Source of the DNA: Paraburkholderia antibiotica
GTDB taxonomy: Bacteria > Pseudomonadota > Gammaproteobacteria > Burkholderiales > Burkholderiaceae
Length of the DNA stretch: 64,000 nucleotides
Assembly (NCBI RefSeq): GCF_012927125.1
Contig: NZ_JABBFZ010000003.1
Coordinates: 186,001 to 250,000 of the forward strand
Direction of reading: 5' to 3'
Both the position numbers and the translations under genes were made by a program. This document shows, piece after piece, positions 1 to 9,663 of the stretch (its first letter is position 1; each line of letters begins with the position of its first letter). The notes under the pieces are model-generated. The model saw only the letters and a program-made list of their open reading frames with translations, made no database searches and was not told the origin of the DNA.

Positions 1-2
1 TC

Positions 3-158
3 GAGGAAATGAGCGTCGTCACCGCGCCTTACGAGGTGAACGGCAAGATCGTCGGCACGCTCGGCGTGATCGGGCCGACCCGCATGGCCTACAACCGCGT
101 GATTCCGATCGTCGACATCACCGCGCGGCTGCTGTCCATGACGCTCAGCCAGCAATAG
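3..158 (+). CDS. hrcA: Heat-inducible transcription repressor HrcA, C-terminal end (partial)
   Basis: Only the last 51 codons are in the window; the start lies upstream. The reading frame contains [18 protein letters not shown], the strongly conserved C-terminal block of HrcA, and ends at a TAG stop. HrcA is the dimeric winged-helix repressor that binds CIRCE operators and shuts off chaperone genes until heat shock. Its place ahead of hemH and grpE-dnaK-dnaJ is normal for Burkholderiaceae. No CIRCE operator was found near the local chaperone genes, so its targets (typically groESL in this group, from general knowledge) are probably elsewhere. Confidence 0.93.
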   Translation, partial: EEMSVVTAPYEVNGKIVGTLGVIGPTRMAYNRVIPIVDITARLLSMTLSQQ

Positions 159-294
159 CGCGCTCGTCGTCCCGCCATCGCCCGAATGAATCGTCCGTGC
201 TGTCCATGACGGTCATGATGCGCGAGCGCGCGTGGCCTGCCAATCGTCCGAATGGCCAGGGGCGCCTGGGGAGGCTGCGCGGAACCCGCGCCGC

Positions 295-300
295 TATAAT
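295..300 (+). promoter_or_regulatory. Candidate -10 box for hemH
   Basis: A consensus TATAAT lies 60 bases before the hemH ATG, in the gap after hrcA. No convincing -35 hexamer is visible 17 or 18 bases upstream, so this is a half-supported promoter call. Confidence 0.4.
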
Positions 301-360
301 GAATCTCCACTGAATCGACTTGCCGCGTGAAGCGGCGAACTCTGCTGCCCATTGCTGCCT

Positions 361-1437
361 ATGCGCTTCGACCTCGAGCGGCCTTCACAGAACGCGACGT
401 CGCACCGCGTCGCCGTGTTGCTGATCAATCTCGGCACGCCCGACGCGCCGACGCCGCGCGCGGTGCGTCGCTACCTCGCGCAGTTCCTGTCCGATCCGCG
501 TGTGGTCGAAATTCCGGCGCTGCTGTGGCAACTCATTCTGCGTGTGCTGATTCTGCCGTTTCGCGGCCGCAGCTCCGCGAAAAAGTACGCGGCGGTCTGG
601 ATGCCCGAAGGCTCGCCGCTGCGCGTCCATACGGAAAAGCAGGTGGAGGGCTTGCGCCATCTGCTGCAGCTGAACGATTACACGGTGCTGGTCGACTACG
701 CGATGCGCTACGGCACGCCCGGCATTCCGGCGATCCTGAATCAGCTGAAGCTGGCGGGCGCCGAGCGCGTGTTGCTGGTGCCGATGTATCCGCAATACTC
801 GGCGTCGACTACCGCGACCGCATTCGACGACGCTTTTTCGGCGCTCAAGCGCATGCGTAACCAGCCGGAAATCCGCACGGTGCGTCAATACGCGGATCAT
901 CCGGCGTACATCGCGGCGCTGGCCGCGCAGGTGCATCAATACTGGCATCAGCACGGCCGCCCCGATTTCACGGCCGGCGACAAGCTGGTGCTCAGTTTCC
1001 ACGGTGTGCCCAAGCGCACGCTCGACCTCGGCGATCCGTACCACGAGCAATGTCAGCAGACCGGCGCGCTGCTGATGCAGGCGCTCGAACTCACGCCGGT
1101 GGAGTGCCGCATCACGTTCCAGTCGCGTTTCGGCAAGGCCGAATGGCTGCAGCCGTACACGGCGCCGACGTTGAAGGAGCTCGGCGCAGCCGGAGTGCGG
1201 CGCGCCGACGTGTTCTGCCCAGGCTTCACCGCCGACTGCCTCGAAACCATCGAGGAAATCGGCATGGAAGTGCGCGACGAGTTTTTGCAGGCGGGCGGCA
1301 AGGAGTTCCATCGCATTGCCTGCCTGAATGCATCGCACGCGTGGATTGCCGCGCTTGGCGAGATCGTCGCGCAGCATCTGCAGGGCTGGCCCGTGCAGGC
1401 CGTGCCGGTTCCGGTGCCGCATACCGCAGGAGCTTGA
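361..1437 (+). CDS. hemH: Ferrochelatase
   Basis: Ferrochelatase inserts Fe2+ into protoporphyrin IX in the last step of protoheme synthesis. The 358-residue product has the usual bacterial length. Family landmarks are the N-terminal [11 protein letters not shown] block, the metal-binding histidine in [10 protein letters not shown] (about residue 214) and [14 protein letters not shown] near residues 290-303. The frame is open to a TTG at 352, but the ATG at 361 gives the MRFDLE start seen in Burkholderia homologues and is preferred. The S4-domain gene follows 8 bases after the stop, so the two are probably co-transcribed. Confidence 0.96.
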   Translation: MRFDLERPSQNATSHRVAVLLINLGTPDAPTPRAVRRYLAQFLSDPRVVEIPALLWQLILRVLILPFRGRSSAKKYAAVWMPEGSPLRVHTEKQVEGLRHLLQLNDYTVLVDYAMRYGTPGIPAILNQLKLAGAERVLLVPMYPQYSASTTATAFDDAFSALKRMRNQPEIRTVRQYADHPAYIAALAAQVHQYWHQHGRPDFTAGDKLVLSFHGVPKRTLDLGDPYHEQCQQTGALLMQALELTPVECRITFQSRFGKAEWLQPYTAPTLKELGAAGVRRADVFCPGFTADCLETIEEIGMEVRDEFLQAGGKEFHRIACLNASHAWIAALGEIVAQHLQGWPVQAVPVPVPHTAGA

Positions 1438-1445
1438 ATACGCAG

Positions 1446-1853
1446 ATGAACTACCGCATTTCAACCGAGCCGGGCGCGAAACTGCGCATCGATAAATGGC
1501 TGTGGGCCGCGCGCTTCTTCAAGACGCGCTCGCTCGCCGCGGACGCGGTGGAGAAAGGGCGGGTGCGGATCGGCGGCGCGGCGGTAAAGCCGGCCAGGGA
1601 CGTGCGCGTCGGCGATCGGGTCGAGATCGAGATCGAACACCTGGTGTGGCAGGTGGAAGTGCTTGGTGTGTGCGACGTACGCGGCCCGGCGAGCGTCGCG
1701 CAAACGCTTTATGCGGAGACTGAAGAGAGCAAGGTGAAGCGGCAGGCGGAACAGGAGCGACGCCGGATGTACCACGAGCCGGCCTCCGCGTTGCACGGGC
1801 GGCCGACCAAACGCGACCGGCGCACTATCGACAGATTTTCAGGTGGGGATTGA
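1446..1853 (+). CDS. hslR: S4-domain RNA-binding protein (Hsp15/HslR family)
   Basis: A 135-residue protein with an S4 RNA-binding domain at about residues 14-75 (LRIDKWLWAARFFKTRSLA...GRVRIGGAAVKP) and a basic C-terminal tail. Hsp15 family members bind stalled 50S subunits carrying nascent chain-tRNA and help recycle them after heat shock. Its place between hemH and the sigma-32 driven chaperone genes fits a heat-shock role. The ATG is 8 bases after the hemH stop. The last 29 bases overlap the small gene on the other strand. Confidence 0.88.
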   Translation: MNYRISTEPGAKLRIDKWLWAARFFKTRSLAADAVEKGRVRIGGAAVKPARDVRVGDRVEIEIEHLVWQVEVLGVCDVRGPASVAQTLYAETEESKVKRQAEQERRRMYHEPASALHGRPTKRDRRTIDRFSGGD

Positions 1854-1986
1854 AAAGCTGCTCCATGGTAGCGCGCACGCCGCCGTATTCGGTGGTGTGG
1901 TCGTTGACCGCACCGGACATGCAGATGGTCGTGGTGCCCGCGACTAGTACCAGTGCGACCACCCCGATTGCAAAGGTCAGTTTCAC
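1825..1986 (-). CDS. Small 53-residue protein with N-terminal hydrophobic segment
   Basis: The open frame extends upstream, but a GTG at 1986 is preceded by an AGGGGAG ribosome-binding site five bases away, giving a 53-residue product. It has one Lys, then a hydrophobic stretch (residues 4-20, FAIGVVALVLVAG), then a short polar tail. This could be a signal peptide or a single membrane anchor. No family is recognised. The 3' end runs antisense into the last 29 bases of hslR. The strong ribosome-binding site is the main reason to believe in it. Confidence 0.55.
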   Translation of the reverse strand: MKLTFAIGVVALVLVAGTTTICMSGAVNDHTTEYGGVRATMEQLFNPHLKICR

Positions 1987-2211
1987 GGTACTCCCCTGGA
2001 AGATTGAAGGCTGAAACGAACTGAATCGGTACAACTGTCAGGTAGCGGAAAGGCTTACGTCAGATTAGGGTTAACGTGGCTTTTCCGATGCATGAATGGA
2101 GCATAGGCCACTTGCCGGCTGCACTCAATCTCAATCTGATTGCGCCAGGTTAATCATTGTTACGGCGCGTTTTGCCTGCACGAAGGTGGTGCGAAAAGAA
2201 CCCGGAAGCCG

Positions 2212-2239
2212 CTTGAAATGGTTCTTTCCGGCCCCATCT
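2212..2239 (+). promoter_or_regulatory. Sigma-32 (heat-shock) promoter of grpE
   Basis: CTTGAAA at 2212-2218 and CCCCATCT at 2232-2239 are separated by 13 bases. Both match the RpoH consensus (CTTGAAA, 11-16 bases, CCCCATNT) essentially perfectly. Transcription should begin near 2247, leaving a leader of about 110 bases before grpE. Confidence 0.88.
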
Positions 2240-2359
2240 GCGAAATTGATATGCGGTTGCGCGGGAGGCTGCGTGTCGCGATTCTGTCACGCACGAATCG
2301 CGAACGTGTCATGAGCTTGCGCCACCGTTGGCTTTCACTTTTTAACGACTTTCAGCGAC

Positions 2360-2935
2360 ATGGAAAACACGCAAGAGAACCCGACGAGCCAGAATCCCAC
2401 GCCCGCCGACGAAGCCGCGCGCCAGGCCGCCGAGGCCGCTGCCGGGCAGCAGAACGCCGGTGCAGTCGAGCAACCCGAGGCAGCAGCCGAGCAGGCGCTG
2501 GCCGAAGCTCAGGCGAAGATCGCCGAGTTGCAGGAAAGCTTCCTGCGCGCGAAGGCTGAAACCGAAAACGTGCGTCGTCGTGCGCAGGAAGACGTCGCGA
2601 AGGCCCACAAGTTTGCAATCGAGAGTTTCGCCGAGCATCTGCTGCCGGTGGTCGACAGCCTCGAAGCCGCCGTCACCCATTCGTCCGACGATCTGCAGAA
2701 GGTCCGTGAAGGCGTCGAGCTCACATTGCGTCAGCTGAACGGCGCGCTCGAAAAAGGCCGTGTCGTCGCGCTGGACCCGATCGGCGAGAAGTTCGACCCG
2801 CATCGCCACCAGGCAATCTCGATGGTGCCGGCCGACCAGGAGCCGAACACCGTCGTCTCGGTGCTGCAAAAGGGTTTTGTGATCGCGGATCGCGTGCTGC
2901 GTCCCGCGCTCGTGACCGTCGCGGCGCCGAAGTAA
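2360..2935 (+). CDS. grpE: Nucleotide exchange factor GrpE
   Basis: GrpE releases ADP from DnaK and so drives the chaperone cycle. The 191-residue protein has a disordered acidic N-terminus (1-45), a long helix predicted to form the dimer coiled coil (about 45-90, [23 protein letters not shown]) and the C-terminal beta domain with the family pattern [10 protein letters not shown] and VVSVLQKGF. The upstream sigma-32 promoter predicts heat induction. dnaK follows after 351 bases, which is long enough for its own promoter. Confidence 0.97.
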   Translation: MENTQENPTSQNPTPADEAARQAAEAAAGQQNAGAVEQPEAAAEQALAEAQAKIAELQESFLRAKAETENVRRRAQEDVAKAHKFAIESFAEHLLPVVDSLEAAVTHSSDDLQKVREGVELTLRQLNGALEKGRVVALDPIGEKFDPHRHQAISMVPADQEPNTVVSVLQKGFVIADRVLRPALVTVAAPK

Positions 2936-3286
2936 GCGGCGCGGCACGTTCGTCGGCCGTCGCGTTGGTTGCATTCGTTACGTTGTCGCGCGCGGCCCTG
3001 CGTATCCGGTTCAACCCGCAGGCCGCCGTCTCGTGACAAAAAACTCCCAACGATTCAGGCACTTCCGGCGCGTCGAGCCGGCGGCGCCGCACAGGCTGAC
3101 GGAACGGACGCAAGCCGTCCGTCCCCCGATTGAAAAAATTTAAAGACCGCATCGCAAAAGAGGTCTTGAAAACGATGTGGCCGCACTTATTTTGAGTGCA
3201 GGTATGAATTGAGAGCGGATCGTCCCGCCGCCAGATAGGCCAACCGGGCGTTTTCCGCAGCGATCAAAGTCAGGAGATTTGTAAAA
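2936..3286 (+). other. grpE-dnaK intergenic region
   Basis: A gap of 351 bases with no credible gene. It holds the dnaK heat-shock promoter near its 3' end and a long leader. Small open frames here lack ribosome-binding sites and family resemblance. Confidence 0.6.
3165..3192 (+). promoter_or_regulatory. Candidate sigma-32 promoter of dnaK
   Basis: CTTGAAA at 3165-3171 is a perfect RpoH -35 element. Thirteen bases later, the same spacing as at grpE, is a poorer -10 (ACTTATTT at 3185-3192). The -10 overlaps an inverted repeat, GCACT at 3183-3187 and AGTGC at 3195-3199, with a 7-base centre. Confidence 0.65.
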
Positions 3287-5236
3287 ATGGGCAAAATCAT
3301 CGGCATCGACCTCGGCACGACCAACTCGTGCGTGGCGGTCATGGAAGGCAACTCGATCAAAGTGATCGAGAACTCGGAAGGCGCGCGCACCACGCCGTCG
3401 ATCATCGCTTACATGGAAGACGGCGAAATTCTCGTCGGCGCACCGGCCAAGCGTCAGTCGGTTACGAACCCGAAGAACACGCTGTACGCAGTCAAGCGTC
3501 TGATCGGCCGCCGTTTCGAAGAAAAGGAAGTGCAGAAGGACATCGGCCTGATGCCGTACAAGATCATGAAGGCCGACAACGGCGACGCATGGATCGAAGT
3601 GCGCGATCAGAAGCTGGCTCCGCCGCAAATCTCGGCTGAGACGCTGCGCAAGATGAAGAAGACCGCTGAAGATTACCTCGGCGAGCCGGTCACCGAAGCC
3701 GTGATCACGGTTCCCGCGTACTTCAACGACAGCCAGCGTCAGGCAACCAAGGACGCCGGCCGCATCGCCGGTCTGGAAGTCAAGCGGATCATCAACGAAC
3801 CGACCGCGGCCGCGCTGGCTTTCGGTCTGGACAAGGCTGAAAAGGGCGACCGCAAGATCGCCGTGTATGACCTCGGCGGCGGTACGTTCGACGTGTCGAT
3901 CATCGAAATCGCGGACGTTGACGGTGAAATGCAGTTCGAAGTGCTGTCCACCAACGGCGATACGTTCCTCGGCGGCGAAGACTTCGACCAGCGCATCATC
4001 GACTACATCATCGGCGAGTTCAAGAAAGAGCAGGGCGTCGATCTGTCGAAAGACGTGCTCGCGCTGCAGCGCCTGAAGGAATCGGCTGAAAAGGCGAAGA
4101 TCGAACTGTCGTCGAGCCAGCAGACCGAAATCAACCTGCCGTACATCACGGCCGACGCATCGGGTCCGAAGCACTTGAACCTGAAGATCACGCGCGCCAA
4201 GCTGGAAGCGCTGGTCGAAGACCTGATCGAGCGCACCATCGAGCCGTGCCGCGTTGCGATCAAGGACGCAGGCGTCAAGGTCGGCGAAGTCGACGACGTG
4301 ATCCTGGTCGGCGGTATGACGCGTATGCCGAAGGTGCAGGAAAAGGTGAAGGAATTCTTCGGCAAGGATCCGCGCCGTGACGTGAACCCGGACGAAGCCG
4401 TCGCCGTTGGCGCCGCGATTCAGGGCCAGGTTCTGTCGGGCGACCGCAAGGACGTTCTGCTGCTCGACGTGACCCCGCTGTCGCTCGGCATCGAAACGCT
4501 CGGCGGCGTGATGACGAAGATGATCAACAAGAACACCACGATCCCGACCAAGCACGCACAGGTCTACTCGACGGCTGACGACAATCAGGGCGCCGTGACG
4601 ATCAAGGTGTTCCAGGGCGAACGCGAAATGGCAGCGGGCAACAAGCTGCTCGGCGAGTTCAACCTCGAAGGCATTCCGCCGGCACCGCGCGGCGTGCCGC
4701 AGATCGAAGTGAGCTTCGACATCGACGCGAACGGCATTCTGCACGTCGGCGCGAAGGACAAGGCGACCGGCAAGGAAAACCGCATCACGATCAAGGCGAA
4801 CTCGGGTCTGTCCGAAGCCGAAATCGAGAAGATGGTGAAGGACGCCGAAGCGAACGCGGAAGAAGATCACAAGCTGCGTGAGCTGGCCGACGCCCGTAAC
4901 CAGGGTGACGCACTCGTCCACAGCACGAAGAAGGCGCTGACCGAGTACGGCGACAAGCTGGAAGCCGGCGAGAAGGAAAAGATCGAAGCTGCGTTGAAGG
5001 ACCTTGAAGATACGCTGAAGAGCACGTCGAGCGACAAGGCCGAGATCGAAGCGAAGATCGAAGCGGTGGCGACCGCCTCGCAGAAGATGGGCGAGAAGAT
5101 GTACGCCGACATGCAGGCTGCGCAAGGTGCCGAAGCGGCAGCGGGCGCGGCGGGCGGTGCCGGTGCATCGGCGGGCGCGAGCCAGCAGGCGGACGACGTG
5201 GTCGACGCCGATTTCAAGGAAGTGAAGAAGGACTAA
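3287..5236 (+). CDS. dnaK: Molecular chaperone DnaK (Hsp70)
   Basis: DnaK is the ATP-driven Hsp70 that binds exposed hydrophobic peptides. The 649-residue product is full length. The nucleotide-binding domain opens with [13 protein letters not shown] (residues 4-16) and has [11 protein letters not shown] near residue 195. The interdomain linker [16 protein letters not shown] is near residues 390-405, followed by the substrate-binding domain, helical lid and a Gly/Ala-rich tail ending [14 protein letters not shown]. It works with GrpE and DnaJ on either side. Codon choice is highly optimised, as expected for an abundant protein. Confidence 0.99.
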   Translation: MGKIIGIDLGTTNSCVAVMEGNSIKVIENSEGARTTPSIIAYMEDGEILVGAPAKRQSVTNPKNTLYAVKRLIGRRFEEKEVQKDIGLMPYKIMKADNGDAWIEVRDQKLAPPQISAETLRKMKKTAEDYLGEPVTEAVITVPAYFNDSQRQATKDAGRIAGLEVKRIINEPTAAALAFGLDKAEKGDRKIAVYDLGGGTFDVSIIEIADVDGEMQFEVLSTNGDTFLGGEDFDQRIIDYIIGEFKKEQGVDLSKDVLALQRLKESAEKAKIELSSSQQTEINLPYITADASGPKHLNLKITRAKLEALVEDLIERTIEPCRVAIKDAGVKVGEVDDVILVGGMTRMPKVQEKVKEFFGKDPRRDVNPDEAVAVGAAIQGQVLSGDRKDVLLLDVTPLSLGIETLGGVMTKMINKNTTIPTKHAQVYSTADDNQGAVTIKVFQGEREMAAGNKLLGEFNLEGIPPAPRGVPQIEVSFDIDANGILHVGAKDKATGKENRITIKANSGLSEAEIEKMVKDAEANAEEDHKLRELADARNQGDALVHSTKKALTEYGDKLEAGEKEKIEAALKDLEDTLKSTSSDKAEIEAKIEAVATASQKMGEKMYADMQAAQGAEAAAGAAGGAGASAGASQQADDVVDADFKEVKKD

Positions 5237-5290
5237 AGCCAGGTCGACATTCGACCGTAAAGCCGCGCCCAGCGATGTGCGCGGCCCGGC

Positions 5291-5323
5291 TGCACCACAG
5301 GGCGTCCTGGACGCCCGGGTGCA
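5291..5323 (+). other. Strong mRNA hairpin between dnaK and dnaJ
   Basis: GGGCGTC (5300-5306) and GACGCCC (5310-5316) form a 7-bp stem around CTG, flanked by TGCACC (5291-5296) and GGTGCA (5318-5323), giving a long nearly perfect stem. No U-tract follows, so it is not a simple terminator. It may set the dnaK:dnaJ transcript ratio by protecting or processing the RNA. Confidence 0.55.
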
Positions 5324-5499
5324 AGAGCGGTTATCGCGCCTGGCGAGCCTTTCGGGGCTCTCCGGGCACGTTTGTTTTATGGAGGGCGTTGTTTTGCACC
5401 GCGTCGAAGCGGGTGGAAACAGCGGCCGGACGAGTCGTGAGACTCCACAGCATTCACAAGGAGCTACCGCGTCGTCTTGCGCGGCGGCGTTGAACCGAT

Positions 5500-6639
5500 A
5501 TGGCGAAACGGGATTACTACGAGGTTCTGGGCGTCGCAAAGAACGCGAGCGACGACGAAATCAAGAAGGCTTATCGCAAGCTCGCGATGAAGCACCACCC
5601 CGACCGCAATCCGGGCAACAAGGATGCGGAAGAGCATTTCAAGGAGGTGAAGGAAGCCTATGAAATGCTGTCGGATTCGCAAAAGCGCGCCGCGTACGAT
5701 CAGTACGGTCACGCGGGCGTCGATCCGAACATGGGTGGGGCCGGCGCACAAGGTTTCGGCGGCTTTGCCGATGCATTCGGCGACATCTTCGGCGACATCT
5801 TCGGTCAGGCGGCCGGCGGCGCCGCACGCGGAGGCGGTCGCGCGGGCCCGCAGGTGTATCGCGGCGCCGATCTGCGCTACAGCATGGAAATCACGCTGGA
5901 GCAGGCCGCGCACGGCTACGACACGCAGATTCGCGTGCCGAGCTGGGTCTCGTGCGAAATCTGTCATGGCTCGGGCGCGAAGCCCGGCACCAAGCCGGAA
6001 ACCTGCCCGACCTGTAGCGGTTCGGGCTCGGTGCGTATGTCGCAGGGCTTCTTCAGCATCCAGCAGACCTGCCCGAAGTGCCACGGCACCGGCACCTACA
6101 TTCCCGACCCGTGCGGCCATTGCCACGGCGCGGGCAAGGTGAAGGAAACCAAGACGCTCGAAGTGAAGATCCCGGCCGGTATCGACGACGGCATGCGTAT
6201 CCGTTCGGCCGGTAACGGCGAGCCGGGCATCAACGGCGGTCCGTCGGGCGATCTGTACGTCGAGATTCACATCAAGCAGCACTCGGTGTTCGAGCGCGAT
6301 GGCGACGACCTGCATTGCCAGATGCCGATTCCGTTCACCACGGCAGCGCTCGGCGGCGAGATCGAAGTGCCGACGCTCGCGGGTCGCGCGAGCTTCACGG
6401 TGCCGGAGGGGACGCAGTCGGGCAAGACGTTCCGTCTGCGCGGCAAGGGCATCAAGGGGCTGCGCGCGAGCATCGCCGGCGATCTGTACGTGCATGTGCA
6501 GGTCGAGACGCCGGTCAAGCTCACCGACACGCAGCGCGATCTGCTCAAGCAGTTCGAAAAGGCGCTTGTCGAAGGCGGCGCGCGGCATAGCCCGCAAAGC
6601 AAGAGCTGGTTCGATCGCGTGAAGAGCTTTTTCGATTGA
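5500..6639 (+). CDS. dnaJ: Chaperone protein DnaJ (Hsp40)
   Basis: DnaJ delivers clients to DnaK and stimulates its ATPase. The 379-residue protein has every type I Hsp40 part: J domain at 1-70 with HPD at 33-35, a Gly/Phe-rich stretch (about 75-115), a zinc-finger domain with four CxxCxGxG repeats ([32 protein letters not shown]; about 150-215) and C-terminal substrate-binding domains. It lies 263 bases after dnaK, a gap carrying a stable hairpin. The aminodeoxychorismate synthase gene follows closely. Confidence 0.98.
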   Translation: MAKRDYYEVLGVAKNASDDEIKKAYRKLAMKHHPDRNPGNKDAEEHFKEVKEAYEMLSDSQKRAAYDQYGHAGVDPNMGGAGAQGFGGFADAFGDIFGDIFGQAAGGAARGGGRAGPQVYRGADLRYSMEITLEQAAHGYDTQIRVPSWVSCEICHGSGAKPGTKPETCPTCSGSGSVRMSQGFFSIQQTCPKCHGTGTYIPDPCGHCHGAGKVKETKTLEVKIPAGIDDGMRIRSAGNGEPGINGGPSGDLYVEIHIKQHSVFERDGDDLHCQMPIPFTTAALGGEIEVPTLAGRASFTVPEGTQSGKTFRLRGKGIKGLRASIAGDLYVHVQVETPVKLTDTQRDLLKQFEKALVEGGARHSPQSKSWFDRVKSFFD

Positions 6640-6657
6640 TCTGAGTTGGCGGTCAGC

Positions 6658-8544
6658 ATGACGGTGGACAGGCGCGGCGCGGTGTTCGCGCTGCTCGACG
6701 ATAGCGGTGCAACGGCGGCGCGACCGTCGAGCCGCTTGTACACGGATTTCGTGCACGAGCGGGTCTGTGCGGACGCGGCGCAACTCGAAGCCGTGTGCGA
6801 CAGCGTCGCGGCGGACACTCGCAACGGTTTGCACGCGGTCGTGCTGGCCGACTATGAATTTGGCCGTGCGCTCGTCGGTCTCGATGAGCTGCGGTCCTCC
6901 GAAACGCAGCGTGGTCATGCCACGCTGCGTTTTTTATTGTTCGAACGCTGCGACAAGCTGGCGCGCGACGAGGTCGACGCGTGGCTGGCCGCGCGCGATA
7001 ACAACGCGGCCGAGCCGTCGGTTGCCGGCACGGCCAACGTGCGCGCGAGCGTCGAGCGCGTGCAGTTCGACGCGGCGATCGACGCGATTCACGCGGCCCT
7101 GCGCGCGGGCGATTCCTATCAGGTCAACTACACGTATCGGCTCGGCTTCGACGTGTTCGGCTCGCCGCTCGCGTTCTACCGGCGTTTGCGCGCGCGTCAG
7201 CCCGTGCCGTTCGGCGCGCTGATCGCATTGCCCGACGACGCGTGGGTGCTATCGTGCTCGCCGGAGCTGTTCGTCGAAAAGCACGGCACGACATTGCGCG
7301 CGCGGCCGATGAAGGGCACGGCGCCGCGCTCGCACGATCCCGTCGCGGACCGGCAGAGCGCGGACTTCCTCGCCAACGATCCGAAGAACCGCGCTGAGAA
7401 CGTGATGATCGTCGATCTGTTGCGCAACGATCTGTCGCGGGTCGCGCGGATCGGCTCCGTCAACGTGCCGGCGCTGTTTTCGGTCGAGCCGTATGCGTCG
7501 GTCTGGCAGATGACGTCGACGGTCGAGGCGACGTTGCTCGAACGGATGTCGTTCGCGACGATCCTGCGCGCGCTGTTTCCGTGCGGTTCGATCACCGGCG
7601 CGCCGAAGCATCGGACGATGCAGTTGATCGACGAACTCGAAAGCACACCGCGCGGGCTTTATACCGGCGCGATCGGCTGGCTCGATGCATCGGCGGATGC
7701 GCGGGAATGCGGCGATTTCTGCCTGTCGGTCGCGATCCGCACGTTGACGCTGAATCCGTCCACGCAAACCGGTGACGCAGCCGGCCGACGCGGCAGCATG
7801 GGCGTCGGCGCGGGCATCGTGCTCGACAGCGTGGCCGCCGATGAATACGCGGAGTGTCGATTGAAAGCGAATTTCCTGACCGGCGCCGAGCCGGGCTTCG
7901 ATCTGTTCGAAACGATGTACGCGACGCGGGAAGACGGCGTGCGGCATCTGGCGCGTCATCTGCAGCGGCTCTCTTCGAGCGCGGCGACGCTGGGCTTCAC
8001 GTTCGATGCATCGCACGTTCGCGAGCAGATCGCCGCGCAGTGCGCGGCGCTGCCGGCGCGCACGCCGCATCGCGTGCGGCTCGCGTTGAGCAAGAGCGGC
8101 GCGACGCAGATGACCGCCGCGGTGCTCGCGCCGTTGACCGATGCGAGCGTCGGCGTGCTGCTTGGCGGCGACGCGCAGTTCGCCCCGACACTCGCCGCCG
8201 ATCCGCTGCTGCGCCACAAGACCACGCGCCGCGCCGACTACGATCGCGGCTGGCGCGAAGCCGAAGCGAAGGGCGCTTTCGATACGCTGTTTTTCAATGA
8301 ACGCGGTGAGCTGACCGAGGGCGGTCGGTCGAACGTGTTCGTGAAGCTGGCGGGGCAATGGTGGACGCCGCCGCTCGCTTCAGGCGTGTTGCCCGGCGTG
8401 ATGCGTAGCGTGCTGCTGGAAGAGGGCGTGTCTGGCCTGAGCGCGGCCGAGAAAGTGCTGACACAGGCGGACGTGCTGAACGCTGAGGCACTGCTGGTAT
8501 GCAACGCGTTGCGCGGTGCGGTGCCGGCGCGGGTCGTCCGTTAG
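6658..8544 (+). CDS. pabB: Fused aminodeoxychorismate synthase component I / aminodeoxychorismate lyase
   Basis: The N-terminal part (about 1-410) is a chorismate-binding enzyme with RPMKGTAPR and GSITGAPKHRTM. The C-terminal part (about 415-628) is a class IV PLP lyase with FDLFETMYA, a likely PLP lysine in LLRHKTTRR and NERGELTEGGRSN. Together they take chorismate plus ammonia (from a separate glutaminase, PabA) to p-aminobenzoate for folate. The frame is open to a TTG at 6646; the ATG at 6658 is preferred although neither has a good ribosome-binding site. The gene starts 18 bases after dnaJ. Confidence 0.92.
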   Translation: MTVDRRGAVFALLDDSGATAARPSSRLYTDFVHERVCADAAQLEAVCDSVAADTRNGLHAVVLADYEFGRALVGLDELRSSETQRGHATLRFLLFERCDKLARDEVDAWLAARDNNAAEPSVAGTANVRASVERVQFDAAIDAIHAALRAGDSYQVNYTYRLGFDVFGSPLAFYRRLRARQPVPFGALIALPDDAWVLSCSPELFVEKHGTTLRARPMKGTAPRSHDPVADRQSADFLANDPKNRAENVMIVDLLRNDLSRVARIGSVNVPALFSVEPYASVWQMTSTVEATLLERMSFATILRALFPCGSITGAPKHRTMQLIDELESTPRGLYTGAIGWLDASADARECGDFCLSVAIRTLTLNPSTQTGDAAGRRGSMGVGAGIVLDSVAADEYAECRLKANFLTGAEPGFDLFETMYATREDGVRHLARHLQRLSSSAATLGFTFDASHVREQIAAQCAALPARTPHRVRLALSKSGATQMTAAVLAPLTDASVGVLLGGDAQFAPTLAADPLLRHKTTRRADYDRGWREAEAKGAFDTLFFNERGELTEGGRSNVFVKLAGQWWTPPLASGVLPGVMRSVLLEEGVSGLSAAEKVLTQADVLNAEALLVCNALRGAVPARVVR

Positions 8545-8703
8545 AACGGGCGCGCACTAGTCACGATGCTCACGATGCCGCGTGCTTGCGCGGCATGGAA
8601 GCAGCGGGAAAAAATAGAAACCTACAGAAGCGGGCGGTCACCGCAGACGCAAACGCTAGCCGACACAAGTCGAAATAGCCGGCGTATTCGAACCAGTCGC
8701 GGC

Positions 8704-8808
8704 ACCGCAACCGCCATTCACCAGAACGCGCACTTTGACTCACGCGCTTTGACTCAAGCACCTTGATTCGCGCGCATCAAACCCCGCACATCAAACCACG
8801 CTCATCGA
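8704..8808. repeat. Short degenerate repeats between pabB and panB
   Basis: Between the convergent ends of pabB and panB, CTTTGACTCA occurs twice in a row with a related CCTTGATTCG, followed by repeated CATCAAACC units in the opposite sense. The TTGAT/ATCAA pairs can form a weak stem. No gene is visible in this 267-base gap. Confidence 0.4.
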
Positions 8809-8811
8809 CAA

Positions 8812-9627
8812 TCAGAACGTGTGCTCGGACCCCGGGAACGATCCATCCTTCACCGCCCGCACATAGGCCTCGACGGCCGCCTGAATGTTGGGCTGTCCCT
8901 GCATGAAATCCTTCACGAAGCGCGGCCGCTTGCCGGGGAAAATCCCGAGCATGTCGTGCAGCACGAGCACCTGACCCGAGCAGTCCAGACCCGCGCCGAT
9001 GCCGATCGTCGGAATCCGCAGTTGCTTCGTGACCTCGCCTGCGAGTTGCGACGGGATCGCTTCCATCACGATCAGTTGCGCGCCGGCCTCCTGCACCGCG
9101 AGCGAATCGCGCAGCAGCTGGCTCGCGCCCGCTTCGGTCTTACCCTGCACCTTGAAGCCGCCGAACGCATGCACCGACTGCGGCGTGAGTCCGACGTGCG
9201 CGCACACCGGAATCGCGCGCTCGACCAGAAAGCGCACCGTGTCCGCGAGCCATTCGCCGCCTTCGAGCTTTACCATCTGCGCGCCCGCGCGCATCAGTTC
9301 GACCGAGCTACGGAAAGCGTCTTCCGGCGTGCCGTAAGTGCCGAACGGCAGATCTGCGACGATCAGCGCCGACGGCCGCGCGCGCGCAACGCTCGCCGTG
9401 TGATACGCGATGTCCGCTAGCGTCACCGGCAGCGTGGTCGTCTGTCCTTGCAGTACATTGCCGAGCGAGTCGCCGATCAGCAACGCGTCGACGCCCGCGC
9501 GATCGAGCAGCGCGGCGAAGCTCGCGTCGTAACAGGTGAGCATTGCGATCTTGTCGCCGGCATCGCGCATCGCCTGCAGTTTCGGCACGGTGATTGCGCT
9601 CCTGCTCGCTTCCTGCAAATAAGTCAT
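8812..9627 (-). CDS. panB: 3-methyl-2-oxobutanoate hydroxymethyltransferase
   Basis: PanB transfers a hydroxymethyl group from methylene-tetrahydrofolate to 2-oxoisovalerate, the first committed step of pantothenate and CoA synthesis. The 271-residue product is the standard size and shows the TIM-barrel landmarks [23 protein letters not shown] (metal and substrate site), CAHVGLTPQ and IPTIGIGAG. The ATG at 9627 gives MTYLQE; a TTG two codons upstream is also in frame. It ends the minus-strand run hda to panB, 36 bases after the kinase gene. Confidence 0.97.
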   Translation of the reverse strand: MTYLQEASRSAITVPKLQAMRDAGDKIAMLTCYDASFAALLDRAGVDALLIGDSLGNVLQGQTTTLPVTLADIAYHTASVARARPSALIVADLPFGTYGTPEDAFRSSVELMRAGAQMVKLEGGEWLADTVRFLVERAIPVCAHVGLTPQSVHAFGGFKVQGKTEAGASQLLRDSLAVQEAGAQLIVMEAIPSQLAGEVTKQLRIPTIGIGAGLDCSGQVLVLHDMLGIFPGKRPRFVKDFMQGQPNIQAAVEAYVRAVKDGSFPGSEHTF

Positions 9628-9663
9628 GGTCAATCCAGTGAGAAAAAAGAATGGCCGCGCTGC

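Noticed and set aside
2096..2559. Short plus-strand frames before and over the start of grpE
   Set aside because: They cover the sigma-32 promoter and grpE in another frame and have no coding signature.
3183..3199. CIRCE operator at dnaK
   Set aside because: Arms are only 5 bp and spacing is 7 instead of the fixed 9-base centre with 9-bp arms; kept as a weak finding, not called as CIRCE.
3140..5539. An open frame of 799 codons antisense to dnaK
   Set aside because: It mirrors the codon bias of a highly expressed high-G+C gene; no ribosome-binding site and no domain resemblance.
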